Shown one piece after another: positions 53,177 to 61,531 of a stretch of 64,000 bases of DNA; within the stretch, counting starts at the first letter, position 1, and each line of letters starts with the position of its first letter. The translations under genes were made by a program, and so were the position numbers. Source of the stretch: CALGDE01 sp964655355 (GTDB lineage Bacteria > Cyanobacteriota > Cyanobacteriia > CACIAM-69d); the NCBI GenBank assembly GCA_964655355.1, contig CAZZMD010000006.1:1-64000 (forward strand). Direction: 5' to 3'. A model generated the notes under the pieces. The model had not been told where the DNA came from, did not search any database, and saw only the letters and a program-made list of their open reading frames with translations.

Positions 53177-54418
53177 ATGGCGCAGTGGACAGAGGTTTCG
53201 GGGGGGGTGACCGCTCCTAAGGGATTTAAGGCGGCGGGGATTGCAGCGGGGTTGAAACCCTCTGGCGCGCCGGATTTGGCATTGATTTATTCCGAGGTGG
53301 AGGCGATCGCGGCGGGAATTTTCACCCAAAGTCAGGTGCGGGCGGCCTGTGTGGACTATTGCCGACAGAATTTAGCGGACAAGCCAGGGTGTCAGGCAAT
53401 TTTAATCAATGCGGGGCAAGCCAATGCGGCGACGGGTCAGCAAGGCTGGGAGGATGCCCAAAGCTCCGCCCAGTGGGTGGCCTCGGCGCTGAATATTGAC
53501 CCAGCCAGCGTGCTGTTAGCCTCGACGGGGGTGATTGGTCAACGCATCGCCGTGGGCCCCATGGAGGCGGGCATTCCGACCCTGGTGGACGCCCTCTCGG
53601 AAGACGGCGGCAATGACGCGTCCAAGGCGATTCTGACGACGGATTTAATCACCAAGTCCATTGCCCTGGAAACGGACATTGGGGGGCGTCCAGTGCGCAT
53701 TGGCGGCATGTCCAAGGGCTCGGGCATGATTCACCCGAATATGGCGACGATGTTGGGGTTTGTCACCTGCGATGCGGCGGTGTCCCCCCATATTTGGCAG
53801 GAGATGACGGCCCGGGCCGGCGATCGCAGTTTTAATCAAATCACGGTAGACGGGGACACCAGCACCAACGACTCCCTCTTCGCCCTCACCAATGGGCAGT
53901 CCCGTACGCCAGCCATTACCCAATGGGGACCGGAAGCGGAACAACTCGAAGCCATGCTGACGGCGGTCTGTATCCATCTGGCCAAGGCGATCGCCCGCGA
54001 TGGAGAAGGGGCCACCTGCCTGTTGGAGGTACAAGTCACCGGCGCATCCAGCGAAGAGGGCGCCCAAACGATCGCCAAAGCGATCGCCGGCTCCTCCCTG
54101 GTCAAATCCGCCGTCTTCGGTCGAGATCCCAACTGGGGACGCATTGCCGGGGCCGCCGGTCGCGCCGGGGTGCTCTTTGATCAAAACGATCTGGCGATCA
54201 CCCTCGGGGAGATTGCCCTGATGGAAAACGGGCAACCCCTCCCCTTCGACCGCAAGGCCGCCAATCAATACCTATGCCAGGCCGCGGAAGGGGACTATCT
54301 CAAAACGGACACGGTGCTGATTCAAGTGGGCGTGGGCAATGGTCCTGGCAAGGGTACCGCCTGGGGCTGCGACCTAAGCTACGACTACGTCAAGATCAAC
54401 GCGGAGTACACCACTTAA
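53177..54418 (+). CDS. argJ: Bifunctional ornithine acetyltransferase/N-acetylglutamate synthase
   Basis: ArgJ, 413 residues from ATG 53177 (GGGGA upstream). It transfers the acetyl group from N-acetylornithine to glutamate in the cyclic arginine pathway. The precursor is cut by its own Thr nucleophile: the motif KGSGMIHPNMATML places the cleavage before T191. The N-terminal block GGVTAPKGFKAAGIAAGLKP, the oxyanion residues in LASTGVIGQRI, and the C-terminal GRDPNWGRIAGAAGRAG and KTDTVLIQVGVGNGPGKGTAWGC-like segments are present. The N-acetylglutamate synthase activity of this copy cannot be judged from sequence. Single gene. Confidence 0.96.
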   Translation: MAQWTEVSGGVTAPKGFKAAGIAAGLKPSGAPDLALIYSEVEAIAAGIFTQSQVRAACVDYCRQNLADKPGCQAILINAGQANAATGQQGWEDAQSSAQWVASALNIDPASVLLASTGVIGQRIAVGPMEAGIPTLVDALSEDGGNDASKAILTTDLITKSIALETDIGGRPVRIGGMSKGSGMIHPNMATMLGFVTCDAAVSPHIWQEMTARAGDRSFNQITVDGDTSTNDSLFALTNGQSRTPAITQWGPEAEQLEAMLTAVCIHLAKAIARDGEGATCLLEVQVTGASSEEGAQTIAKAIAGSSLVKSAVFGRDPNWGRIAGAAGRAGVLFDQNDLAITLGEIALMENGQPLPFDRKAANQYLCQAAEGDYLKTDTVLIQVGVGNGPGKGTAWGCDLSYDYVKINAEYTT

Positions 54419-54427
54419 TCTCCACCA

Positions 54428-54462
54428 CCCCCCGCGGGGGGCTCCATATCCCCCGCGGGGGG
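54428..54462. repeat. Two GC palindromes after argJ
   Basis: CCCCCCGCGGGGGG (54428-54441) and CCCCCGCGGGGG (54450-54461) are each self-complementary and also pair with each other, 9 nt apart, immediately after the argJ stop. No T-run follows. They may fold strongly in the mRNA end or be a slippage-prone element. Confidence 0.7.
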
Positions 54463-55089
54463 ATTAAGGGGCAGGATTTTATACCCCTTGCCCCATCCGA
54501 AATGACCGATCAACACCTATTAACCGTTGAGTTAACCGTCGAGAAAAACTGTGGGAAACCCACCGAATCAAAGCCCCATCAGCAACCATGTTTGATCGTC
54601 AAATGAAGTGATTTTTTTAACTTGGTTGAATCTATTACTTACAAACACTACTTACAAACACTGCCCCAATCACAAATACTGCTCCAAGGCTGACAAAACA
54701 GCGTCAGTCCCATTGGGTGTTTGACCCCCCATGCTGAACGCTCAGTGCTGGCGTCCCATTGGGGAACAGGGGAGGAGGAACAGGGGAGGCATCAATCGCT
54801 TCAAATTGCCTCAGGCTGCCCTCCAACCCGGGCAAAAAAACATCAAAAAAAAAGGCGAGCTACTCAGCCCGCCTCTAGCACTCACTCCACTCAGAAATAT
54901 AATCTAAAACACGCCAAAAATCAGCCCGTTCCAACAGAAATTTAAATTTTTTATGAGTTCGCAGGGATTAAACCACGAACGATTGATAGACCCCTGGTCG
55001 AAAATTGCACTGTTTTTTGATGACACGATTGCAATTCCCTAGACCAAGACAGTTTGATGCTTATTCATATCCAGCCGTTGGCGGAGTCC
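54463..55089. other. Intergenic region between argJ and mreD
   Basis: About 630 bases without a supported gene. It contains a 13-bp tandem repeat ACTTACAAACACT (54637-54649 and 54650-54662), a repeated word GTCCCATTGGG at 54707-54717 and 54753-54763, and a minus-strand terminator at 54845-54874. The stretch from 54880 to 55080 is A/T-rich and may be the 3' untranslated end of the mre transcript. Confidence 0.45.
54845..54874 (-). terminator. Rho-independent terminator of the mreBCD transcript
   Basis: Read on the minus strand, AGGCGGGC pairs with GCTCGCCT (arms at 54867-54874 and 54853-54860, one mismatch) and is followed by nine T (54845-54853 as A on the plus strand). It lies about 215 nt downstream of the mreD stop, implying a long 3' untranslated region. 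Confidence 0.65.
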
Positions 55090-55719
55090 CTAAGACACCT
55101 TTTCCACGTTCGTGAGGGCTTGCCACCACAGTTTAAGGGGAAAGTAGATGACAGGTCCCCAAAGGCTGCTGAGGATGGCAGAACAGAGGGCTAATCGCTG
55201 ATGTTGGGACCACACTGCGGCACCTAGGGATTCATCCTGCCACAGGTAAAGCCCCGCCATCACCGTTTCCGTCAGAATCGCCGTCACAAACACCAGCAGG
55301 ATCAAGGCGATCAGCTCATCCTCAATAATGCGCCGCCGATGAATCCAGGCAATCAAAAAGCCCGCCAGGGTCAGCCCTAATACATGGCTGGGGGCGATCG
55401 TCACCAGGGCTTCCTGAGCACCGCCCCCTTCAACCGCAGCTCCCCCCACCATCACCGAATCCTGTGCCAAACCCATAAAACAGCCTGCCAGAGCCCCCAA
55501 CCAGGGCACCCGCCCCAGACTCCATGCGGCCACCCAAATCAACGGCCAATTGGGGCCCACCCCCAGCAAACTCATACCCGGCAGCCGCACCGGTAACAGC
55601 ACCAGGCAAAGCGCCGCAGAGAGCCCCGTAATCGCCGCATTAACGACGATCCGTTGCCACAGCGGCCATTGATAGATCGCCTCCTCCCACCGCCGCTGTA
55701 GTTCCGCTACTGTGTTCAT
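55090..55719 (-). CDS. mreD: Rod shape-determining protein MreD
   Basis: A 209-residue inner-membrane protein with about five or six spans; position after mreC defines it as MreD, since the family is poorly conserved. Visible spans include the region after ITGLSAALCLVLLP, a WPLIWVAAWSLG segment, LVTIAPSHVLGLTLAGFLIAWI and LIALILLVFVTAILTETVMAGL. Cyanobacterial MreD is of this size, somewhat longer than in E. coli. It works with MreB, MreC and elongasome PBP2 to keep cell shape. Gap to mreC is 53 nt. Confidence 0.82.
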   Translation of the reverse strand: MNTVAELQRRWEEAIYQWPLWQRIVVNAAITGLSAALCLVLLPVRLPGMSLLGVGPNWPLIWVAAWSLGRVPWLGALAGCFMGLAQDSVMVGGAAVEGGGAQEALVTIAPSHVLGLTLAGFLIAWIHRRRIIEDELIALILLVFVTAILTETVMAGLYLWQDESLGAAVWSQHQRLALCSAILSSLWGPVIYFPLKLWWQALTNVEKVS

Positions 55720-55772
55720 AAGCTATGCTGTGGCGCTGTCTTGATAGTGATTCTTCAGGATGGCTGTGTGGG

Positions 55773-56657
55773 TTAGGGTGCCGATTCTACAGCCCCTACA
55801 TCAGACGCCCCAGGCTCCAAAGCCCCAGGTTCAGCGCCATTGCCGCCCTGGCTCCCGTTCTCCAGCTCACCCTCCACCGGGGCGATCGCATCGGGGCGGG
55901 ACAGATTTTCAAAACTTTCGGGCGTGTGGGGATAAATCACGGTCCATTCCAGGGTGCTCAGGGGAGCCGTAATGCGAACCTTCGCCTCGGGGGCCGGACC
56001 ATTTTTGGTATCCACAGACTCAATCACCCCAACGGGTAAGCCCGCCGGAAACAACTGGCTGTAGTTCGAGGTATACACCGTGTCCCCCGCATTCACATCG
56101 GGAAGCTTTTCAAAGAATTCCATGGTGGCGACATTATCCCCCAGCCCCCGCAGATAGCCCATATGGCGCGATCGCCCGACGGTCACCCCCACCCGACTGC
56201 TGAGATTGCTCAGGAGAATCACCCGGCTGGTACTATCGGTCACCGCTTCCACCCGTCCGACCACGCCACCGGGGGCCATCACGATCGCCCCCACGGCCAC
56301 GCCATCCTTTGCGCCGCGACCTAGGATGACTTGCTGCCACCACCCGTTAGCACTGCGGCCAATGGTGGGTGCTGCGATGCCCTCCTCGCCCAGTTGCTTC
56401 TGGTAGTCAATGAGCGATCGCAAACTGCGATTTTGATTCTCCAACTCCGCCAAGCGCTGCTGCAGCTCCAACACTCGCGCATCGGTTTCCCAAGCCTGAT
56501 TGGGTTCACTCCCCTGGAGGGGACGAGCCACCCAGCCATACATCTCCACCAACAAATCCCCACGGGTTTGTCGCAGCCCCCAGACGGCCCCCACCGATAC
56601 ACTGATCAGGGCCAGCTTGAGCCAGTTTTTCAGCCACCAACGACGGAGGGAGAGCAT
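55773..56657 (-). CDS. mreC: Rod shape-determining protein MreC
   Basis: A 294-residue bitopic protein: a short basic cytoplasmic N-terminus, one span near 14-27 (LKLALISVSVGAVWGL), a coiled coil near 60-95 (LELQQRLAELENQNRSLRSL), and the periplasmic beta-domain with APTIGRSANGWWQQVILGRGAKDGVAVGAIVM, GVVGRVEAVTDSTSRVILLS and a GLPVGVIESVD motif. The C-terminal 50 residues are a Pro/Glu/Gly-rich tail. It scaffolds the elongasome outside the inner membrane. Second gene of mreBCD. Confidence 0.92.
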   Translation of the reverse strand: MLSLRRWWLKNWLKLALISVSVGAVWGLRQTRGDLLVEMYGWVARPLQGSEPNQAWETDARVLELQQRLAELENQNRSLRSLIDYQKQLGEEGIAAPTIGRSANGWWQQVILGRGAKDGVAVGAIVMAPGGVVGRVEAVTDSTSRVILLSNLSSRVGVTVGRSRHMGYLRGLGDNVATMEFFEKLPDVNAGDTVYTSNYSQLFPAGLPVGVIESVDTKNGPAPEAKVRITAPLSTLEWTVIYPHTPESFENLSRPDAIAPVEGELENGSQGGNGAEPGALEPGASDVGAVESAP

Positions 56658-56759
56658 AGGTCAAAGGGAGTGTGAGAAGAAGATGTACCGCAGTCGAAAG
56701 GGGGGAGGAAACCGCCGGGAGTCCCGCCCCATCCAGAGAGTAAGAGGGTTTTAGGGGGG

Positions 56760-57797
56760 TTATAGGGCGCGCGATCGGCTACTGAAGACCCGCTCCAGCT
56801 CCTTGAAATTCTCTAGAACACGACCAGTCCCTAATACCACGCAACTCAACGGGTCCGCTGCCACATGGACCACAATGCCGGTTTCATGGCTAATCAAGGT
56901 ATCCAGGCCCTTCAAGAGGGCACCACCGCCCGCCAACATAATGCCGCGATCGATGATGTCCGCCGCCAATTCAGGGGGAGTCCGTTCCAGGGTCCGCTTC
57001 ACCGCCTCGACAATCACCGAGAGGGGCTCCGACATACTTTCGCGAATCTCTCCTTCCTTAACCGTGACCGTGCGGGGCAATCCGGACAGCAAATGCAGCC
57101 CTCGCACCTCCATCCCGTGGTCGTCCGCCTCGCTGGGATACGCCGAGCCGATACGAATCTTCACTTCCTCAGCGGTCCGCTCACCAATCACCAGGTTATG
57201 GACCTTTTTCATGTACTGGGAAATGGCGTCACTCAGCTCATCCCCCGCCACACGCACCGACTCGCTCAGCACAGTCCCCTGCAAACTCAGCACCGCCACC
57301 TCCGTGGTGCCGCCGCCGATATCAATAATCATGTTGCCGGTGGGTTCTGCCACGGGCAACCCTGCACCGATCGCCGCCGCCACCGGTTCATCAATCAAAT
57401 ACACTTCGCGGGCCCCGGCTTGGGCTGCCGCTTCCATCACCGCCCGACGCTCAACGCCGGTCACACCGCTAGGGATACCAATCACAATGCGGGGGGGAAC
57501 CAACCGTCCTTCACTGACCCGAGTAATAAAATGCTTCAGCATTAATTCTGCGGTATCAAAATCAGCGATGACGCCGTCCCGGAGAGGGCGCAGGGCAGTC
57601 ACATTCCCCGGCGTCCGTCCCAGCATCTTCTTGGCATCTTCGCCCACAGCAAGGGGGGTGCGACTATCCTGATCGATGGACACCACGGACGGTTCTTGGA
57701 GCACAATGCCTTTGCCCGAGACGTAAACCAGGGTGTTGGCCGTGCCGAGGTCAATCCCCATATCACGGGACAGGGAAAACCGACTGAAAGGACCCAC
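56760..57797 (-). CDS. mreB: Rod shape-determining actin-like protein MreB
   Basis: MreB, 345 residues, from a GTG start at 57797 that gives the usual N-terminus (GPFSRFSLSRDMGIDLGTANTLVYV). The ATP-binding phosphate 1 loop is DLGTANTLV, the phosphate 2 loop is IIDIGGGTTEVAVLSL, and the adenosine motif is IMLAGGGALLKGLD. The short amphipathic N-terminus can bind the membrane. MreB filaments position side-wall synthesis. First gene of mreBCD; the window also holds a PBP2-like protein at 12.4 kb whose active site is degenerate. Confidence 0.96.
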   Translation of the reverse strand: MGPFSRFSLSRDMGIDLGTANTLVYVSGKGIVLQEPSVVSIDQDSRTPLAVGEDAKKMLGRTPGNVTALRPLRDGVIADFDTAELMLKHFITRVSEGRLVPPRIVIGIPSGVTGVERRAVMEAAAQAGAREVYLIDEPVAAAIGAGLPVAEPTGNMIIDIGGGTTEVAVLSLQGTVLSESVRVAGDELSDAISQYMKKVHNLVIGERTAEEVKIRIGSAYPSEADDHGMEVRGLHLLSGLPRTVTVKEGEIRESMSEPLSVIVEAVKRTLERTPPELAADIIDRGIMLAGGGALLKGLDTLISHETGIVVHVAADPLSCVVLGTGRVLENFKELERVFSSRSRAL

Positions 57798-58101
57798 TAT
57801 TTTTTAGCCCCCAAGCAAAGGAAGAAGGATACGGTCTGGGCGAGAAACAATCGTCATTATTTAGACCAAGTTAACCGATTCGCCCGCGCCACAGTTTGGC
57901 TGGATTTTATTACGTTTCTATGCACCCGTCTAGTCATAGTTGCCTATTTTCCCATCTGACGCTAGAGGTCTTGGGAGCGGCAACGAAAGCTGAATGAAAG
58001 ACCTTACACCGGGATGCGCCCTCAATCAGGATGATCAATCAGGGGACTCGTTCCCCCAACGGATCCCCAATAAATCCCCAACGGGCAGGGGGTCTGCCCC
58101 C
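57798..58101. other. Intergenic region between queA and mreB
   Basis: About 300 bases. Should contain the mreB promoter on the minus strand. It is A/T-richer near 57860-57960, but no unambiguous promoter or RNA was identified. No terminator for queA was seen; its transcript may read through towards mreB. Confidence 0.35.
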
Positions 58102-59289
58102 CTACGGAAGAGGCTGGGGAGGTGCCAGATTCGCGGTGGGCAGGATCAGCATGGCGTCCCCAAAGGAATAGAACCGATAGGGGCGATCGCCAATTTCCGG
58201 CGGAATTTTCGGATCCGCATCCAGGGCAATTTGATATAGCTCCAGCAGACGTTCCCGCCCCACCAGGGCCGACACCAACATCATCAGGCTGGACCGGGGC
58301 AAATGGAAATTGGTAATCAGCCCGTCCACCACCTGCCATTGGTACCCCGGATAGATAAAAAGATTGGTTTTGCCGCAGAAGGGGGCCAGGGGCTTGCCTT
58401 CGGCGAGGCTGGCTTGTCCGGCGCTTTCTAGGGCACGGACGGCGGTGGTGCCCACGGCAATCACGCGGCCGCCGCGATCGCGAGTGGCCTGAATTTTTTC
58501 AACCACGCTGGGGGGCACCTCCGTCCATTCGTGGTGCATGGCATGGTCCGTGATGGTTTCCGTTTCCACCGGGCGGAAGGTGCCGACCCCCACGTGCAGG
58601 GTCAGGGTCACATGGCCAATGCCGGCGGCGGTGAGTTTCTCGAAAAGTTGGGGAGTAAAGTGCAGCCCGGCGGTGGGGGCGGCAGCAGACCCGGCGGCGC
58701 GGGCATAGACCGTTTGATAGCGATCAGGGGCGGCGTCCGAATCGGTGATGTAGGGGGGCAGGGGCATATGCCCCCATTGATCCAGAACACTCAGCAGGGG
58801 CACATCCCTGGGCAAATCGAACTTAAGCCATCGGCCGCCCGTTTCCGAATCAGTGTCAATAATGGTTGCCGTCAGGGGATTGTCTGTTGATGGGAGAGGA
58901 TCATTGTCGATGGGGGGATCGGTGGAAGAACCGGTGGGATTGGGGGTGAATTGGATAACCGTACCCACGGGCAGCCGTTTGCCAGGACGCACTAACGCTA
59001 GCCATTCCTGGGGCGATCGCGCCTCCAATAACAACACTTCCACAGCAGCGCCGGTAGTTTTGTGCCCGTATAGCCGCGCCGGGATCACCGACGTGTCGTT
59101 CAACACCAGCAAATCCCCGGGCTGCAACCAATCGGGCAGGCCATCGAAGCGGGCATGGTGGTGTTCCGTTGGCGAGCTGGCCACCAATAACCGAGAATGA
59201 TCCCGAGGTTCGGCGGGATTCTGGGCAATGCGATCGCCGGGCAACGTGTATTCATACTGGCTGAGCTGGAGATCCCGGTCGTCTTGCAT
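58102..59289 (-). CDS. queA: tRNA preQ1(34) ribosyltransferase-isomerase QueA
   Basis: QueA, 395 residues from the ATG at 59289 (GAGG 9 nt upstream; a GTG at 59310 is in frame). It uses SAM as ribosyl donor to make epoxyqueuosine in the wobble position of tRNAs with GUN anticodons. Blocks: YTLPGDRIAQNPAEPRDHSRLLV, LLVLNDTSVIPARLYG, VEVLLLE, PLPPYI, YQTVYAR, GSAAAPTAGLHFT and the C-terminal HLPRSSLMMLVSAL and YRFYSFGDAML. An insert of about 20 residues with TGSSTDPPIDNDPL near 135-155 is not in typical QueA. Confidence 0.95.
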   Translation of the reverse strand: MQDDRDLQLSQYEYTLPGDRIAQNPAEPRDHSRLLVASSPTEHHHARFDGLPDWLQPGDLLVLNDTSVIPARLYGHKTTGAAVEVLLLEARSPQEWLALVRPGKRLPVGTVIQFTPNPTGSSTDPPIDNDPLPSTDNPLTATIIDTDSETGGRWLKFDLPRDVPLLSVLDQWGHMPLPPYITDSDAAPDRYQTVYARAAGSAAAPTAGLHFTPQLFEKLTAAGIGHVTLTLHVGVGTFRPVETETITDHAMHHEWTEVPPSVVEKIQATRDRGGRVIAVGTTAVRALESAGQASLAEGKPLAPFCGKTNLFIYPGYQWQVVDGLITNFHLPRSSLMMLVSALVGRERLLELYQIALDADPKIPPEIGDRPYRFYSFGDAMLILPTANLAPPQPLP

Positions 59290-59409
59290 AGGGGCATCCT
59301 CAAAAATCACAGCGTCTCATTATATTTATTTAAGGTTTCAGTCATAAAGCTTAAATGTTTGAGACAATAGAGTTGTAGAACGAGCTTGGCGAGTATCAAG
59401 CAAGATGCG

Positions 59410-59799
59410 ATGGATATTGTCTATCGATTCGCCAATGCCAGCTTGACGCTTCGGATAGTTGAGCGATTGGCTCAACTTCGCTTTGTAGCCCATGTGCGAG
59501 CGACGGTCATCCACCAGTTGGATGGATGGATTTTGCGTTTAGAGTTGGACCATTCGGTGTGTCCTCGGGACATTTTGGATTTGCGGGCGCTGTTGTCGGA
59601 GTTTGGGGACGCCTACTGCCCCCAAGGTCCGTTGAAGGTTGCCCTGTGGGGATTGGATGTGGGAGAGTCGCCGATCACCGTGATGCGGCGGCAGCAAGTG
59701 GCGATCGTGTCCTATGGTGAGCCCAATCGTAGCGACATTGAGGCCTTTTGCAAGCAGTTTATTTCGGGACTCGGATATTGCCCAGCCACGTTGGTTTAG
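59410..59799 (+). CDS. Hypothetical protein
   Basis: A 129-residue soluble protein from the ATG at 59410 (TTG at 59386 possible). It has two to three beta strands (LDGWILRLELD, LKVALWGLDVGESPI, QVAIVSYGEP) alternating with short helices. No transmembrane span, metal site or family is recognised; conserved-looking features are CPRDILDLRALLSEFG and the terminal FCKQFISGLGYCP with two Cys. It is divergent from queA and convergent with yraN. No confident function. Confidence 0.45.
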   Translation: MDIVYRFANASLTLRIVERLAQLRFVAHVRATVIHQLDGWILRLELDHSVCPRDILDLRALLSEFGDAYCPQGPLKVALWGLDVGESPITVMRRQQVAIVSYGEPNRSDIEAFCKQFISGLGYCPATLV

Positions 59800-59832
59800 G
59801 GCGGCATTGATGGAACGGAGGTGATGGTATTT

Positions 59833-60366
59833 TCATTGGCTTAGGTCGAAGGCGTTTGGAATGTAATGCTGCAATGTCAGGTGATGGCCATGCAGGGTAT
59901 GACGTTGCCCCGAACTGAGGGCGATCGCCGCTGGGTCAAGATTGAGGGCGGTGGGGAGTGATTGCGGTGTCCCAGAAGCGCGATCACACCGGATGGCGGC
60001 CACATCAAATCGACAGGCGTCGTTGGCTAGGTCTGGGAATTCGCCCAGGAATGTTTGGGCGGTACGAATGAGTTTGAGTTGTTTGGTTGGGGTGAGGGCG
60101 AGTAGACCGTCTTCATCCCAATTTCTTTGGGCGCGGGTTTTGACTTCCACAAACGCGAGGGTGTGAATGCGATTCGGGGGATCCGGAGCAGGCGATCGCA
60201 CCACTAAATCCAACTCTCCCCATCGACAATGCCATCGTTCTGCCACCACAGTCCACTGCTGCCGTTGCCACCACGCCGCCACAAAGGCTTCCCCCAATAG
60301 CCCTGCCTGTTGGGCTGGCGATCGGGCGGGCGATCGAGATTGGGCGGACTGCTGATTTTTTGCCAT
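59833..60366 (-). CDS. YraN/UPF0102 family nuclease-like protein
   Basis: A 177-residue protein from the ATG at 60366. It has the restriction-endonuclease-like core of UPF0102: the helix with AGLLGEAFVAAWW, RWGELDLVVRS (catalytic Glu-Asp), and FVEVKTR (catalytic ExK). The extended N-terminus (about 20 polar residues) and C-terminus are unusual in length for the usual 120-residue members. Function in the family is uncertain; a DNA repair or recombination role is suggested by fold. Start ATG at 60384 also possible. Confidence 0.85.
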   Translation of the reverse strand: MAKNQQSAQSRSPARSPAQQAGLLGEAFVAAWWQRQQWTVVAERWHCRWGELDLVVRSPAPDPPNRIHTLAFVEVKTRAQRNWDEDGLLALTPTKQLKLIRTAQTFLGEFPDLANDACRFDVAAIRCDRASGTPQSLPTALNLDPAAIALSSGQRHTLHGHHLTLQHYIPNAFDLSQ

Positions 60367-60502
60367 GGCGGGTCGGGGGAGCAAGCGCTAGCGAATGCGA
60401 CAAGCTAATACAATTAGACTGCGAATTGATCCCCAGGGGATACTCAATGGGTATTTCGTGGGTAACGTTTGAGGTTGAGCGGGAGATTTTTGGAGATATT
60501 TA

Positions 60503-61009
60503 ATGATGGCTTGGCAAGGCTTGGGAACTCGATTAGTGCGGGCGGCAATGGTCGCAGTATTGATGGTGGCGCTGGTGGTGGGGATTAATCCGGCGATCGC
60601 CCAGGCGGATGATTTTACGAAGGCCAATTTGCTGAATCAAGATTTTTCGGGGCAGGATTTGCGGGATAGCGAATTTACGAAAGCCAGCCTCCGTCAGAGT
60701 GACCTGAGCAATACGGACCTGCGGGGGGTAAGCTTTTTCGCGGCGAATTTGGAACGGGTGGACCTGACTAATGCAGATCTACGCTACGCCACGTTAGATT
60801 CGGCGCGGTTTGTAAATGCCAATTTAACGAATGCCAATTTGGAAGGGGCCTTCGCCAGCAGTGCCCAGTTCCAGGGAGCCATCATTGACGGCGCTGATTT
60901 TACGGATGTGCTGTTGCGCAATGATGCGGTGGAAATTTTATGTAAGAACGCTAAGGGCGTAAATCCCACAACGGGCCGCGCCACCCGCGATACCCTCTAT
61001 TGTCCCTAA
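60503..61009 (+). CDS. Lumenal/periplasmic pentapeptide-repeat protein
   Basis: A 168-residue exported protein. A signal peptide with hydrophobic core LVRAAMVAVLMVALVVGI and cleavage near AIA-QA (residue 33) is followed by about 12 pentapeptide units of A(D/N)LxN type (FTKANLLNQDFSGQDL, LSNTDLRGVSFF, LTNADLRYATLD, LTNANLEGA, IDGADFTDVLL) forming a right-handed beta helix. The C-terminal CKNAKGVNPTTGRATRDTLYC tail with two Cys is typical of cyanobacterial and chloroplast lumen members such as TL15/TL17. Function unknown. The ribosome site is near GGAGA before the ATG. Confidence 0.85.
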   Translation: MMAWQGLGTRLVRAAMVAVLMVALVVGINPAIAQADDFTKANLLNQDFSGQDLRDSEFTKASLRQSDLSNTDLRGVSFFAANLERVDLTNADLRYATLDSARFVNANLTNANLEGAFASSAQFQGAIIDGADFTDVLLRNDAVEILCKNAKGVNPTTGRATRDTLYCP

Positions 61010-61049
61010 GCTCTAGGATCCCGAGTAGGTATCGGCAAGGGGGCGGGAA

Positions 61050-61508
61050 ATGCGAGTTTTAATTCAACGGGTGCGATCAGCGCAGGTGACGGTGGCGGAC
61101 CAGGTTATCGGCAAAATCGGCACGGGGTTATTGTTGCTGCTGGGCATCGCCGAGTCCGACACCGCCGCCGAGCTGGATTGGATGGTGCGTAAGTGCCTAG
61201 ACTTAAGACTCTTTCCTGATCCCAGTCGCGATCGCCCCCGTTTTGACCTATCCCTCTCCGAGATTCAGGGGGATCTATTGGTGGTGAGCCAGTTCACCCT
61301 GTATGGGGAGTGCCGCAAGGGACGGAGGCCGGATTTTACGGGAGCAGCACCGCCAGCGATCGCCGAGGAGTTATATAACCAATTTGTCGAGAAACTCAGA
61401 ACCAGCGGGCTCACCGTGGAGACCGGGAAATTTGGCGCGATGATGCAGGTGAGTTTGGAGAATGATGGACCGGTCACCCTCATGTTGGAGCGTGAGGCAG
61501 AGGGTTAA
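61050..61508 (+). CDS. dtd: D-aminoacyl-tRNA deacylase
   Basis: Dtd, 152 residues, standard length. It hydrolyses D-aminoacyl-tRNA and Gly-tRNA(Ala) as a proofreading step. The family signatures are RVLIQRVRSAQVTVAD, LLLLGIAESDT, LSEIQGDLLVVSQFTLYG (with the SQxT site) and RPDFTGAAPP (with the cross-dimer GP-like segment, here GAAPP), then ETGKFGAMMQVSLENDGPVTLML. It follows the pentapeptide gene by 40 nt on the same strand. Confidence 0.94.
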   Translation: MRVLIQRVRSAQVTVADQVIGKIGTGLLLLLGIAESDTAAELDWMVRKCLDLRLFPDPSRDRPRFDLSLSEIQGDLLVVSQFTLYGECRKGRRPDFTGAAPPAIAEELYNQFVEKLRTSGLTVETGKFGAMMQVSLENDGPVTLMLEREAEG

Positions 61509-61531
61509 GGGTCAAAAATTTAGGCTGTGGC

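Noticed and set aside
54955..54990. A GTTCG...CGAAC inverted repeat and GGGATTAAAC-like word that recalls a CRISPR repeat or tRNA arm
   Set aside because: It occurs once only, with no spacer-repeat periodicity and no cloverleaf or T-arm, so neither CRISPR nor tRNA.
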